Below, in pieces: positions 33,486 through 42,080 of a DNA stretch of 44,120 bases. This DNA is from Candidatus Poribacteria bacterium. GTDB lineage: Bacteria > Poribacteria > WGA-4E > PCPOR2b. A program made the position numbers and the translations under genes. The notes under the pieces were generated by a model. It was not told the origin of the DNA. It ran no database searches and saw nothing but the letters and a program-made list of their open reading frames with translations. The stretch covers positions 1-44,120 of the forward strand of contig JAJEAL010000054.1 in NCBI GenBank assembly GCA_022822785.1. Reading direction: 5' to 3'. The stretch's first letter is position 1. The number at the start of each line of letters is the position of its first letter.

Positions 33486-34229
33486 TTATCTCTGAGGTTT
33501 GCGCAGTTCAAAATTATGTCCCAGATACTGTTCTCTAGCGATTTCACTCTCAACGAGTGCTTCAGGGGTCCCGCTCAACGTAATCTTTCCGTCAGTAATC
33601 AAATAAGCCCGATCCACAATCCCTAACATTTCTGCAGCATTGTGGTCTGTTATTAACACCCCTAGGTTTCGATCGCGTAAATGCAAGATAAGTTGCTTAA
33701 TATCTTGCACTGCAATTGGGTCTATACCTGAAAATGGTTCATCTAACAAAATAAACGACGGAGAAGCCGCTAGTGCTCTGGCAATTTCTGCCCGACGGCA
33801 TTCACCACCCGAAAGGGTGTATGCCTTACGATCTGCCAAGTCCGCAATACCGAGTTCTTCCATGAGTTGTTCGCTGCGCTGTTTACGCTCGCTTTTAGGA
33901 ATATCAAGCACCTCTAAGATCGCTTCGATGTTCTGCCTAACTGTCAACTTGCGAAAAATCGATGTTTCTTGAGCAAGATAACCTATACCCTGTCGGGCAC
34001 GTTTATACATAGGCAAGAATGTAATATCTTCATTATTATAAATAATTTGTCCTGCATTTGGGCGGATTAGGCCAACGACCATATAAAACGTCGTTGACTT
34101 GCCCGCGCCGTTTGGTCCCAGCAAACCGACAATTTCACCTGTCTCAACTTCCAGACTGACTCGATTGACAACAATGGGCCCACGTCTTGTATAACTTTTG
34201 ACAAGCTCATGGGTTTGAAGGAGTGCCAC
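33486..34229 (-). CDS. lptB: Lipopolysaccharide export ATPase LptB
   Basis: 247 residues, typical. Walker A G-P-N-G-A-G-K-S-T, Q-loop Y-L-A-Q-E-T-S-I-F-R-K-L, signature L-S-G-G-E-C-R-R, Walker B L-L-D-E-P-F-S-G-I-D-P and switch His in I-T-D-H-N are all present. LptB powers extraction of lipopolysaccharide from the inner membrane with LptF/LptG, which are not in the window. Its start overlaps lptA by 23 bases. It implies that this organism has an LPS-type outer membrane. Confidence 0.96.
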   Translation of the reverse strand: MALLQTHELVKSYTRRGPIVVNRVSLEVETGEIVGLLGPNGAGKSTTFYMVVGLIRPNAGQIIYNNEDITFLPMYKRARQGIGYLAQETSIFRKLTVRQNIEAILEVLDIPKSERKQRSEQLMEELGIADLADRKAYTLSGGECRRAEIARALAASPSFILLDEPFSGIDPIAVQDIKQLILHLRDRNLGVLITDHNAAEMLGIVDRAYLITDGKITLSGTPEALVESEIAREQYLGHNFELRKPQR

Positions 34230-34824
34230 TATTTTCTGCCCCCTCTTCTTCCACTGTCTGCGAACCAGACTCCGGCTCGCTTTGGGTTTTCACACGAAAC
34301 CGGACCTTTATATTTCCCTCGCCGGAGCGCTCCCCAGTACGGCGGTTATATCTGAAAGTATCCGCTTCTAACCGATCCTGATTTTGCAGAACGACAACGT
34401 TCTCGCGAAATTCTATAATATCGGTAACGTGATTCAACGTTGCATGGGCGCAAGTGACAAAGATATCACCATCCCGAAGTTCTACATTGCCTTCCGCGAC
34501 GGTTTGGACGGTTTCATTCGTTTCAACATTTTCGTAAATAGTCACTTTATCGGCGTTTAAGAAGCCATCAGGTCGTTCGATTTGAACGTTGCCGGTAAAA
34601 ATTGTCACCCCTTCTTTATCACGTTGCTCAAAGCGGTCTGCGTGCTTAACGTTAATCACCTCCTCTTCTTCACTTACCATCTCTTGTTGAGATGGATCTA
34701 TCTCCTGTTCATCAGCTGGGAGTGCGCGGTTCGTTATTAAAAAAATGCTGAAAAGCAAGCCGAACGCCCAAAGCGAAACTATGAGCGGACTAGGGATTAT
34801 GGTAGAATTAGTTCTCTGTCGCAT
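34207..34824 (-). CDS. lptA: LptA/OstA-like periplasmic LPS-transport protein
   Basis: 205 residues from the ATG at 34824, which has AAAGGATG about nine bases upstream; an earlier ATG at 34836 overlaps that site. An N-terminal hydrophobic segment serves as signal or anchor. The OstA-type beta-jellyroll follows: I-N-V-K-H-A-D-R-F-E, V-T-I-F-T-G-N-V-Q-I-E-R-P-D-G-F-L-N-A-D-K-V and E-G-N-V-E-L-R-D-G-D-I-F-V-T. It carries lipopolysaccharide across the periplasm between LptC and LptD. An acidic, Gln/Glu-rich segment follows the anchor, and the C-terminal tail is Glu- and Ser-rich. It overlaps both lptC and lptB. Confidence 0.9.
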   Translation of the reverse strand: MRQRTNSTIIPSPLIVSLWAFGLLFSIFLITNRALPADEQEIDPSQQEMVSEEEEVINVKHADRFEQRDKEGVTIFTGNVQIERPDGFLNADKVTIYENVETNETVQTVAEGNVELRDGDIFVTCAHATLNHVTDIIEFRENVVVLQNQDRLEADTFRYNRRTGERSGEGNIKVRFRVKTQSEPESGSQTVEEEGAENSGTPSNP

Positions 34825-35395
34825 CGAATTTCTCATCCTTTGGGTAAATTTTAGATCGAACATCTTTCATTATAACTGTTTCCAAGGTTGGATCGCCTTC
34901 CATCTCTTGACCGACCATTATTGAATCACCCCGCACAATTGTAGCAGTATTCGGCGCATACAACTTGCCATCATCATCTTGCCAGTGGAGTTCATCGGTA
35001 TATAATTTGCCATCTTGGCTCGTTCCAACGACGTTTTCAAAAATATGAATATCATTGTTGGACTCGATAAGCTGACCGCGATCACCTGTTAATGTTATTG
35101 CCCACTTGCCCTCTTGAAAGATTTGGACCGTTGGATTTTGAAGTTCTACAACCTCTTTCAGAAATACTGCCTTATCCGCAACGAGTATCCACCGCGTGAT
35201 ACCCCGTTCTGTGTCTCTCGTTGAAAAGCTAGACAGTATCTGTTGCGGGGTTTCTTGGACAGGTTGGGTCAGCTCGTCATCTGTTTTATCACAACCAGTC
35301 ACGAGCAAACTCAAAACTACCAAAAAGGGGTAGACGTGGAATGTGATACGTGAGCCTATATTTCGATTATTTGGGCTTTGTTTTCCAGCGCTCAT
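34808..35395 (-). CDS. lptC: LptC-like LPS export protein
   Basis: 195 residues from the ATG at 35395; the frame is open further upstream but only inside the acyltransferase gene. The N-terminal hydrophobic region ends L-L-V-T-G-C (Cys35), so it may be a lipoprotein instead of the usual membrane-anchored form. The LptC fold is visible in I-T-R-W-I-L-V-A-D-K-A, N-D-I-H-I-F-E-N-V-V and L-Y-T-D-E-L-H-W. It hands lipopolysaccharide from LptB2FG to LptA. It overlaps the acyltransferase by 29 bases and lptA by 17. Confidence 0.85.
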   Translation of the reverse strand: MSAGKQSPNNRNIGSRITFHVYPFLVVLSLLVTGCDKTDDELTQPVQETPQQILSSFSTRDTERGITRWILVADKAVFLKEVVELQNPTVQIFQEGKWAITLTGDRGQLIESNNDIHIFENVVGTSQDGKLYTDELHWQDDDGKLYAPNTATIVRGDSIMVGQEMEGDPTLETVIMKDVRSKIYPKDEKFDATEN

Positions 35396-36251
35396 GCATC
35401 CAAATCCACTGTTCTGGATAACGTCGAATGTAAGATTCAATAACTGTTGTGAACCGCTGCGTATTGACCAAGAGATCTTGTGCATTCTCTCCACTTTGTT
35501 GCAGAGATAATGGGGCTTCGACAACAACACGATGTGAGTCATCAGGTTGGCGAATGATAAAAGTTGGCAAAATTACAGCGCCTGTCTTGAGTGCAAACGC
35601 TACCGGACTATAAGGGGTATACGCGGGTCTTCGAAAAAAATTAACGAAGATTCCTGGAGTACGGGTGTCTACATCCGCAAGAATGGCAATTAGCTCATTC
35701 CGCTTCAGGCAGCGTAACACTTCGCGAATCGATCCGTCTCGATCTATACCTTGCCAGCCGACTTTTTCCCGGTAGCTGCTGACAATGGTATCCAGCCGTT
35801 TTGACCGTAACTGACGAGTGATGCCACGAATTACATACCCATTTGCAAGGATACTAGCGCCAAGCAGCTCCCAGTTGCCAAAATGAGCTGTCAGAATAAT
35901 CGCGCCTTTGCCCTGATCTAGTGCCCAATCAATATGTTCTCTGCCCTCGAAGGTAACGAGCTGATGGATGGCCTCAGAAGACATGCGTGGAATCTGCATA
36001 AATTCCATCAGATTCTTGCCTATGTTTTGAAAAGAACGTCGAGCAAGTTGCTCCGCCGCCGGCTGTTCAATCCCAAGACTCTGTCTCAGATGCTTACATG
36101 CCTTCTCTTTTTGGTGATGGGAAAACCAAAATACTGCTGTTGCAAGATACACGCCAACGGATAAAGCAAGCTTGCGAGGCAAGCAAGCAACGCATTGACC
36201 TATACATTTCGCCGTGAGTGCGTAACAATAATCTTTCAGGAGTCGCCACAT
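35367..36251 (-). CDS. lpxL: Lipid A acyltransferase, LpxL/HtrB family
   Basis: 294 residues. The catalytic H-x4-E motif is intact (T-A-H-F-G-N-W-E-L-L-G). Other family segments are R-S-F-Q-N-I-G-K-N-L-M-E, N-E-L-I-A-I-L-A-D-V-D and Y-P-E-Q-W-I-W-M-H-E-R-W. An early hydrophobic region (about 25-45) anchors it at the inner membrane, where it adds a secondary acyl chain to lipid A. A strong promoter sits only a few bases upstream of the start codon. It opens the lpt-rpoN block. Confidence 0.93.
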   Translation of the reverse strand: MWRLLKDYCYALTAKCIGQCVACLPRKLALSVGVYLATAVFWFSHHQKEKACKHLRQSLGIEQPAAEQLARRSFQNIGKNLMEFMQIPRMSSEAIHQLVTFEGREHIDWALDQGKGAIILTAHFGNWELLGASILANGYVIRGITRQLRSKRLDTIVSSYREKVGWQGIDRDGSIREVLRCLKRNELIAILADVDTRTPGIFVNFFRRPAYTPYSPVAFALKTGAVILPTFIIRQPDDSHRVVVEAPLSLQQSGENAQDLLVNTQRFTTVIESYIRRYPEQWIWMHERWKTKPK

Positions 36252-36263
36252 ATCTACCGCCTA

Positions 36264-36292
36264 ATTATAGCAAATCCAACCTGTAATGACAA
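36264..36292 (-). promoter_or_regulatory. Strong promoter of the lpxL-lpt-rpoN operon
   Basis: Minus strand TTGTCA (plus-strand 36287-36292), 17 bases, then TATAAT (36264-36269). The expected start, near 36257, leaves only about six bases before the ATG at 36251. Confidence 0.8.
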
Positions 36293-36393
36293 GGAAATTC
36301 ATGGCTGTAGATGCGTTGGCATAAAAATTGATGGCCGGTAGTAATCCGTGTGGGCAGTAAATTTGGATATGTGAAAATTGAGTGAATTTTTAC

Positions 36394-36422
36394 TTGAGGG
36401 TGGGATTTAAGTGTGTTAAAAT
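36394..36422 (+). promoter_or_regulatory. Promoter of the small unit upstream of rsgA
   Basis: TTGAGG (36394-36399) and TAAAAT (36417-36422) are separated by 17 bases. Confidence 0.6.
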
Positions 36423-36473
36423 AATTATGTCCCCTTAAATATTATCAATCATATCGAAAGGTGGTGCAAAGTC

Positions 36474-36590
36474 ATGAGAGAAATACTTGAACAAATTAAC
36501 TGTCGTAGACAACATGGTGTATTAGTAAATCGAGGAACTTATCTTGGCTCTGCCCACCTGTGTTTCAGGGTAACGGGAACCGCTACTTAA
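36474..36590 (+). CDS. Small ORF of 38 residues in its own transcription unit
   Basis: The ATG at 36474 has AAAGGTGGTG seven bases upstream, one mismatch from a near-complete anti-16S sequence. The peptide begins M-R-E-I-L-E-Q-I-N-C-R-R-Q-H, has two Cys and a glycine/threonine-rich end. Nothing in it was recognised. The unit is delimited by a promoter at 36394-36422 and a terminator at 36612-36651, so a transcript of about 220 bases is expected even if rsgA is not read through. It may instead be a non-coding or attenuator RNA. Confidence 0.45.
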   Translation: MREILEQINCRRQHGVLVNRGTYLGSAHLCFRVTGTAT

Positions 36591-36611
36591 ATCTCCTGTA
36601 GTGTAATGTCG

Positions 36612-36651
36612 AAAAGCCCGTAAGGATGAGTTTCCTTGCGGGCTTTTTCTT
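36612..36651 (+). terminator. Intrinsic terminator in front of rsgA
   Basis: AAAAGCCCG-T-AAGGA and TCCTT-G-CGGGCTTTT pair (one G-U), with a six-base loop, then a T-rich run. Confidence 0.88.
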
Positions 36652-36673
36652 TGATTTTGTGAGGTAATTGTTT

Positions 36674-37675
36674 ATGGATGAAGGAATCGTTATCAAAGCA
36701 CACAGTGGAGTGTATGATGTCCAATTCAGAGGCCAACTTTACCGCTGTTCATTGCGGCATCATATTATTGAAGCGGATAGACGCGAGCGTGCAGAAACCA
36801 AGGAGTTGCCTTACGTGGACCTCGTTTCCGTCGGTGATCGGGTGCACATTTCTCGGTCACAATCGGAAGCGGAGGTCGGTTATATTGAGGAAATTCTACC
36901 ACGTCAGACACAATTTGGTCGTACGCGTGTGAACAAATTGCCGCAGGTCATTGTAGCCAATCTCGATCTTCTATTAGTCATCTTTGCAGCACGAAACCCT
37001 CAACTCAAATTACGCATGTTAGATCGATTCCTTGTGACAGCAGAGGCCTCCGGGATGTTGCCCGTAATCTGCATTAACAAGATAGATTTAGTTCAATTAG
37101 AGAAGTTAAGAGTACAAATGGCACTGTACGAGGCTATCGGTTATCAAGTGATTTACACCAGTATTGTAACGGGCGCTGGAATCGATGAAATGCGCGCGGT
37201 GATGAAAGATCAGATTTCGGCTATCGTCGGATCATCTGGTGTTGGTAAATCGTCGTTGCTCAACGAAATTCAGCCGGGCTTGCGATTACGTGTCGGTGAC
37301 GTTGACGAACGGATGCATAAGGGACAACACACCACAACGGCGGTTTCACTTTTGCCGCTCCATTTTGGTGGATTCGTTGCAGACACACCGGGCATCCGTA
37401 CGCTGGGTTTATTTGAGATTGATGATGAGCAAGGACTAGATATCTATTTCCCCGAAATGCGTCCCTACATCCCCGAATGCAAATTCGCAGCATGCACCCA
37501 CCAACATGAACCGGGCTGTGCAGTCCAAGCCGCTGTCAAGGCGGGGGAAATTAGCGAGATACGGTACGATAGCTACTTACGCATATCAGGCTTGAGCGAA
37601 GGAAGATTTGAGCGTGAAGGGCCTCGGAAAGAGAAGAAACGTTACGAGAGGAGACATAAACGTGCAAGGCGATAG
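36674..37675 (+). CDS. rsgA: Ribosome small-subunit assembly GTPase RsgA
   Basis: 333 residues from the ATG at 36674 with GAGGT eight bases upstream; a TTG two codons earlier is possible. The OB-fold (V-G-D-R-V-H-I-S) is followed by the circularly permuted GTPase: G4 N-K-I-D-L first, then the P-loop G-S-S-G-V-G-K-S-S-L-L, G3 D-T-P-G. The zinc site C-K-F-A-A-C-T-H-Q-H-E-P-G-C-A-V closes the chain. RsgA checks the decoding region of the 30S subunit late in assembly. It lies just beyond the small unit's terminator and overlaps the next gene by 14 bases. Confidence 0.95.
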   Translation: MDEGIVIKAHSGVYDVQFRGQLYRCSLRHHIIEADRRERAETKELPYVDLVSVGDRVHISRSQSEAEVGYIEEILPRQTQFGRTRVNKLPQVIVANLDLLLVIFAARNPQLKLRMLDRFLVTAEASGMLPVICINKIDLVQLEKLRVQMALYEAIGYQVIYTSIVTGAGIDEMRAVMKDQISAIVGSSGVGKSSLLNEIQPGLRLRVGDVDERMHKGQHTTTAVSLLPLHFGGFVADTPGIRTLGLFEIDDEQGLDIYFPEMRPYIPECKFAACTHQHEPGCAVQAAVKAGEISEIRYDSYLRISGLSEGRFEREGPRKEKKRYERRHKRARR

Positions 37676-38492
37676 TGGACATCAAGTGATTGACAAGTTA
37701 AGACGAATCATCGAAAAGAACGAGCAGAAACTCACCTATTTTCAGAATCGACTGAAGCAAGCTGAGTTCATTGATCGGCCAAACCAGCGCCTAATTGGCA
37801 CCGCCGCCGGGCAAGCAGATTCATATACCAATCAGTTGGCGGTCCTACAAATCCAGCTACGTGAATTGGAACGGCTTTACGGCGGCCGCCTAGCATTGCG
37901 AACGACTGAGGAGCGGGATTTGCGGCGGATCTGGGGATGGACGAATGAGCCTGCTCTCCGCGATCGCCTGCATACCGAATTCGTACCGTTCCAAGCCTAT
38001 GTTGAGAACTGGCATCGTTGGCTTGCTGACGAAGATATGCATCCATTTTCAATTGACCTGCCTGGCGGTGAGCTAGTAGGTTTTATGTTAATAAGATGCA
38101 TCCATAGTCAGAATTGGAAAGCTGCGACACTTGAGTTTATTGTGGTTCGACCTGACTGCCGTTATCAGGGGTATGGTACGGAGGCGCTGCAGCAAGCAAT
38201 CGATTTGGCTTTTGAAAATCTCAGCGTGGACACTTTTGAACTTCAGGTCGATGTTGATAATTATGGTGCCTTTCTCTGTTTTGAGAAGTGTGGGTTGGAA
38301 TGCGTTGACCAGGGGTATTACCAAAACGTGGAGTGCTATCGTATGGAGATACGTCGTGAAGTCTGGGAAAGTGCTGCCTCTGTCGAATCGGCTTCAGGAC
38401 AAGGTGACCGTGAGGGTCCTGAGGGGAACCCCAATCCTTACCTCACTGCGAAACTGCTAGCTCCCTTAGAAGAACTGGTTTCTGATCGCTAG
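37662..38492 (+). CDS. GNAT-family acetyltransferase with N-terminal coiled coil
   Basis: 276 residues from the GTG at 37662, which follows GAGGAGA and overlaps the end of rsgA by 14 bases. The first 75 residues (Q-V-I-D-K-L-R-R-I-I-E-K-N-E-Q-K and L-Q-I-Q-L-R-E-L-E-R-L) look like a coiled coil. The rest is a GNAT domain of the RimJ/RimL type: L-R-T-T-E-E-R-D-L, R-I-W-G-W-T-N-E, and the acetyl-CoA loop R-Y-Q-G-Y-G-T-E-A. It likely transfers acetyl groups to a protein, amine or antibiotic; the target is unknown. It converges on the lipoprotein gene and overlaps its 3' end by 27 bases. Confidence 0.85.
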   Translation: MQGDSGHQVIDKLRRIIEKNEQKLTYFQNRLKQAEFIDRPNQRLIGTAAGQADSYTNQLAVLQIQLRELERLYGGRLALRTTEERDLRRIWGWTNEPALRDRLHTEFVPFQAYVENWHRWLADEDMHPFSIDLPGGELVGFMLIRCIHSQNWKAATLEFIVVRPDCRYQGYGTEALQQAIDLAFENLSVDTFELQVDVDNYGAFLCFEKCGLECVDQGYYQNVECYRMEIRREVWESAASVESASGQGDREGPEGNPNPYLTAKLLAPLEELVSDR

Positions 38493-39494
38493 ATGCGGCG
38501 CTTGTTCCTCTGCTAGCTCAAAGGACTCTAGCTCAAATACAACATCAACGGTAACATCCCCACGGGTCTGAGATTGAGTGAATTTGATGATGCCAACATT
38601 GGGGGCGAGCCATTTCTGTGCTACTGTTATGTCAAGGGGATGGTCGAAAATACTCCATTTAAACGACTCCTGCACCTGAAATACGTTCTCAAACGTACCT
38701 GCCGGAACGGTCAGTGTTTCCTCCGAAAGCACCTCAAATTCATCGGCACCGCCACCAATTGGGAACAATTCAGGGGCCAGCTTTGCCTGAAAATTAGTGT
38801 GCCATCTATTTTCCGGAATCAGCGGAAATTTGTAAAGCGGCAGAAAGGGGGAGAAAAGGATTGTGTCTTCCGTGCCGGAGGTGACACTCTGTGCGTGCTG
38901 GAGAATTCCTGTGACAACGCCATTTTCAATCTTGTGACCCAAGTATGAAAAGTTGACGATACCTTCTAACCCCGCATCAGGGCTCGATTTTTGTAAGACA
39001 TAGCTTTTAACCGTCCGATCGCTGGTAACTTGAATATCGATTGTGTCAACGATTTCAAAGATGACTCGATTCCCTGCATCATCGCGGTAGTTCCATGTAT
39101 TTCCAACAGCGAGTGGATAGTAATCCCCCGGACGGGTCCGCCACACACGGATGTCAATGGTGCTGGTGGTTGATTTCCTGCCGTCACTCACAGTGACTTC
39201 AATCAGGTATTTTCGTTCCTCTGCCGGCGCAGTCCAAATCGCACCGAGATCATCACCTTGAACCGTACCACCAGTCGCATACCATTCATAGGACAATTTG
39301 TCACCATCAATATCGGTAGCTTTAAGTTTAATGCCGACCTGTGTGCCGGGTTCAACGATATCGGATTCAGCTTCAAAAACAGAAATCCTTGGTGAGAAAT
39401 TCTCTTCGCGGTCGCCCTCACTGCATCCCAGAATCAGGACAAGAGGGATTGCCATCAACAGCGGGAACAGGTTTGACCGCTTGAGTAAAAGCAT
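38466..39494 (-). CDS. Lipoprotein with a PKD/Ig-like domain
   Basis: 342 residues. The signal peptide ends V-L-I-L-G-C (Cys24). A PKD/Ig-like domain follows: A-T-D-I-D-G-D-K-L-S-Y-E-W-Y-A-T-G-G and Y-L-I-E-V-T-V-S-D-G-R-K-S (about 40-115). The C-terminal 220 residues (Y-Y-P-L-A-V-G-N-T-W-N-Y onward) have a beta-rich pattern but were not recognised. It is probably surface- or periplasm-exposed; the ligand is unknown. The start ATG at 39494 lies 8 bases after a GAAGGAGC. Confidence 0.8.
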   Translation of the reverse strand: MLLLKRSNLFPLLMAIPLVLILGCSEGDREENFSPRISVFEAESDIVEPGTQVGIKLKATDIDGDKLSYEWYATGGTVQGDDLGAIWTAPAEERKYLIEVTVSDGRKSTTSTIDIRVWRTRPGDYYPLAVGNTWNYRDDAGNRVIFEIVDTIDIQVTSDRTVKSYVLQKSSPDAGLEGIVNFSYLGHKIENGVVTGILQHAQSVTSGTEDTILFSPFLPLYKFPLIPENRWHTNFQAKLAPELFPIGGGADEFEVLSEETLTVPAGTFENVFQVQESFKWSIFDHPLDITVAQKWLAPNVGIIKFTQSQTRGDVTVDVVFELESFELAEEQAPHLAIRNQFF

Positions 39495-39613
39495 AATAGA
39501 AGCTCCTTCGCAAATGTGGGATGGTTGCCGTCCCGATGGAATTGGGACTCAACGCAAGCATAAAACGTTGAGACTAGAGAAAAGATGACACGCGGAAAAA
39601 ATTTTACAGCGGT

Positions 39614-40693
39614 TTAACCCGACTCCCAACCGTATTCCCTTGCAGGGATGTATGGAAGCTGTCCGCTCTTAAGCATCAGCTCAAGCGGTGACGCTTTTTG
39701 AGTCAACGGAAACCTGATTTTAACGCGGCCGAGACGTTCCGATTCGTAGGCGGCAAGACACATCTCTAGCGCAGCTCGACCGTCGTATCCGTTGGAAATG
39801 CTCTCTCTATCCTCGTCGAGGCACACGACCATTTCCCATGCGCCTTCACTCGGTGGATTTCCCGTTGAATCTCCGATGATCTCGCTGCCTATTGCTTCAA
39901 TTTCGTCTCCCTCGCGGAAGGCTCCCAACCCCCTATCCCTCTTCCAAAGCCGAATTAGCGGCTGCCAGCCACGGTACGGACGAATCTCTATTTTCCCTTC
40001 GCTCCCCTCAAGGCTGAAACAGCCATCCAGCCGGTAATTCCAGTGTCCACCGGTCATAAACAACGCAGTGACACCGCTGTTGAGTCGAAAAAAACTCATA
40101 ATCCGTTCGCGTTCATCGCTCCGGTCAACGGTCGCAATTACCCATTCCGGGTCCCCACCGAACCACCGAATAGCATCGCAGCTGTGCGTCCCGTTGTGCA
40201 GTAATGTGCTGGTATCGCCATAATTCTGAACCTCGATATGTAGGAGTTCACCAATAACACCGTCATTCACCAGCTCCTTGACACGCCGCCAATTCGGTTC
40301 AAACCGCATGGTGTGGTCAATCGCCAGTTTTGTTCCAGAACGCTCACACGCTTCGATAACTCGGTCCGCATCCCTCATGTCCAATGCCATCGGTTTTTCG
40401 CAGAGGATTGCTCTGACTCCTGCTTGGGCTGCTGCAATAGTCGGCTCGACATGTTCCCGATTGTGCGTTGTCACACCAACGATATCAAGCCCTTCTTTGC
40501 TTAACATCTGTTGCATGTCCGTATACGCCGACGGGATCTTAAACCGCTCGACAAACACACTGACCTTCTCTTCAAGGATATCGCAGGCGGCGATAACCTC
40601 TACGCGGCCACCCAGCTGCTGAAACGCTGTCACATAATTCCCTCCAATACCGCCACAACCAATAATCCCAACACGATACTTGGTTTTGGGCAT
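39614..40693 (-). CDS. Gfo/Idh/MocA family oxidoreductase
   Basis: 359 residues. The Rossmann fold starts V-G-I-I-G-C-G-G-I-G-G. The catalytic loop reads L-C-E-K-P-M, and H-N-G-T-H-S-C-D-A-I-R carries the expected conserved His/Asp of the C-terminal domain. The NAD(P)-dependent enzyme probably oxidises a sugar or sugar acid in the cytoplasm. It lies between a PKD-like lipoprotein and an exported cyclase-family protein; no clear operon partner is visible. Fourth member of this family in the window, but the sequences are clearly distinct and not tandem copies. Confidence 0.92.
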   Translation of the reverse strand: MPKTKYRVGIIGCGGIGGNYVTAFQQLGGRVEVIAACDILEEKVSVFVERFKIPSAYTDMQQMLSKEGLDIVGVTTHNREHVEPTIAAAQAGVRAILCEKPMALDMRDADRVIEACERSGTKLAIDHTMRFEPNWRRVKELVNDGVIGELLHIEVQNYGDTSTLLHNGTHSCDAIRWFGGDPEWVIATVDRSDERERIMSFFRLNSGVTALFMTGGHWNYRLDGCFSLEGSEGKIEIRPYRGWQPLIRLWKRDRGLGAFREGDEIEAIGSEIIGDSTGNPPSEGAWEMVVCLDEDRESISNGYDGRAALEMCLAAYESERLGRVKIRFPLTQKASPLELMLKSGQLPYIPAREYGWESG

Positions 40694-40795
40694 ACTTATC
40701 CCCCTACTTGCAGCGTCTCGATTGGCTTGGCTGCACCAATTGCCTTAATCTCTATCTTTATCAATATTATCGGAAGGAAATATCTGTCTTTAGAT

Positions 40796-41758
40796 TCAGC
40801 GAATCGCAATCGGGTTGCCAGGAGATCCGGTGCCACCTTTCAGTCTTAGCGGCGCGAAGATGAAGGCAAACTCGTGAACCTTATCCGCCGCGAGCTCGGC
40901 GGTAATAAGATTTTCAATATTATAGATGCCATTCTTGGCAATGAACAGTTGGTGGACCGGGGCAAAAATTGATTCGTCAGGATTCGGAACTACCTCGATT
41001 GCCCAATTATCCGCACCCGCCATAGCAATCTGTTTGTCAACCAAATACTGCCCTGCTTCCATACCGATGCCGGGTTCCGATCCGTTATAGCGTTCATTAT
41101 CTGTCATCCAGAATTTACCCCAACCGGTATGTGTGACGACCACATCGCCCGGACGTATCTCTACACCTTGCTTTTTTAACGCGCCTTCTATATCTTCAAC
41201 CGTGATTTCGTAGCCGCCCTCCAGATGCTCCACGCCTTTATAGCCGGCAACGTCGATAAGTACCCCACGGGTGACGAAAACACCGACATTCTCCACGCCC
41301 AGTTTTTGCAATCCATCGGGCTTGGCAAAGTCGAGGCGATTGTTGCCGTTGTAGTAAAGGTCGCCGATACCGATGTGTCCCAGTCCATCGAATTGGGTGC
41401 CAATCTGTCCTATTTCGCCGCTGACAATCTCATCATGCCACGTAACTTTATTTGCGTGATTAGTGCTGCCGGTTTGAGGAATCAACAGGCTATAATGTCG
41501 TGTTCCAAACATCGGCATTCCCGCTTGGTAGACTCGACCAAGTTGGTAGACTTTTCCTTCTTTAATCAGGCTAGCAGCTTCTAAAACCTTAGCAGCTGTC
41601 AACAAATTCGCTGCGCCGCGTTGATCATCTTTTCCCCACTTGGAGGGATACCAGTTGGCTTCTTCCGTAAGTGTCCAAGTTGCTGTCAATGCGATTAGTA
41701 ATACCGCTGCACATAAAATGGCGAAAAATTTGACGATATTCTTGCGTTTGTGAGACAT
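40796..41758 (-). CDS. Cyclase/kynurenine-formamidase family protein, exported
   Basis: 320 residues. An N-terminal hydrophobic segment (F-F-A-I-L-C-A-A-V-L-L-I-A-L-T) suggests export or anchoring, which is uncommon for this family. The cyclase fold (PF04199 type) is recognisable from W-G-K-D-D-Q-R-G-A-A-N-L-L, V-Y-Q-L-G, G-T-Q-F-D-G-L-G-H and D-V-V-V-T-H-T-G-W-G-K. The metal motif H-x-G-T-H-x-D-x-P-x-H is altered: T-H-x-D-x-P reads T-Q-F-D-G-L, keeping the Asp and the last His. It may hydrolyse an amide or lactone; activity and substrate are uncertain. A promoter lies at 41893-41921. Confidence 0.8.
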   Translation of the reverse strand: MSHKRKNIVKFFAILCAAVLLIALTATWTLTEEANWYPSKWGKDDQRGAANLLTAAKVLEAASLIKEGKVYQLGRVYQAGMPMFGTRHYSLLIPQTGSTNHANKVTWHDEIVSGEIGQIGTQFDGLGHIGIGDLYYNGNNRLDFAKPDGLQKLGVENVGVFVTRGVLIDVAGYKGVEHLEGGYEITVEDIEGALKKQGVEIRPGDVVVTHTGWGKFWMTDNERYNGSEPGIGMEAGQYLVDKQIAMAGADNWAIEVVPNPDESIFAPVHQLFIAKNGIYNIENLITAELAADKVHEFAFIFAPLRLKGGTGSPGNPIAIR

Positions 41759-42080
41759 CGTTTTCTCCTTTCGTTTGAGGGGATCCTTGATTCATTAGGG
41801 TGACCTGCGCCATAGTAGAGGGCGATTTGCTTGATACCCTCCATAGCCGTTCTTTAGTCAATATACGGGCGTGTTCTTTTCCTAGGAAACCCAGTGTAGC
41901 AAAGTTCGTAAGCAAAGTCAAACAGATTTCTAAAAGCGCAGGTTTTGTCAGGGGTAGGAGAAGACTTGATATTGCTCTGCTTATATTGGCAGAGCGAGAC
42001 TTGAGATGTGCCTGTGAATGTTATATTTTGGAGGGATTTCGGCGTTTGGCTATCGCAGTTAGTTAGGTTGCAATCAGAAC
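41759..42080. other. Intergenic region upstream of the cyclase-family gene
   Basis: About 320 bases. It contains the promoter below, a small hairpin (GCTCTGC with GCAGAGC at 41974-41980 and 41989-41995) and no gene. Confidence 0.5.
41893..41921 (-). promoter_or_regulatory. Promoter of the cyclase-family gene
   Basis: Minus strand TTGACT (plus-strand 41916-41921), 17 bases, then TACACT (41893-41898). The leader is about 130 bases. Confidence 0.65.
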
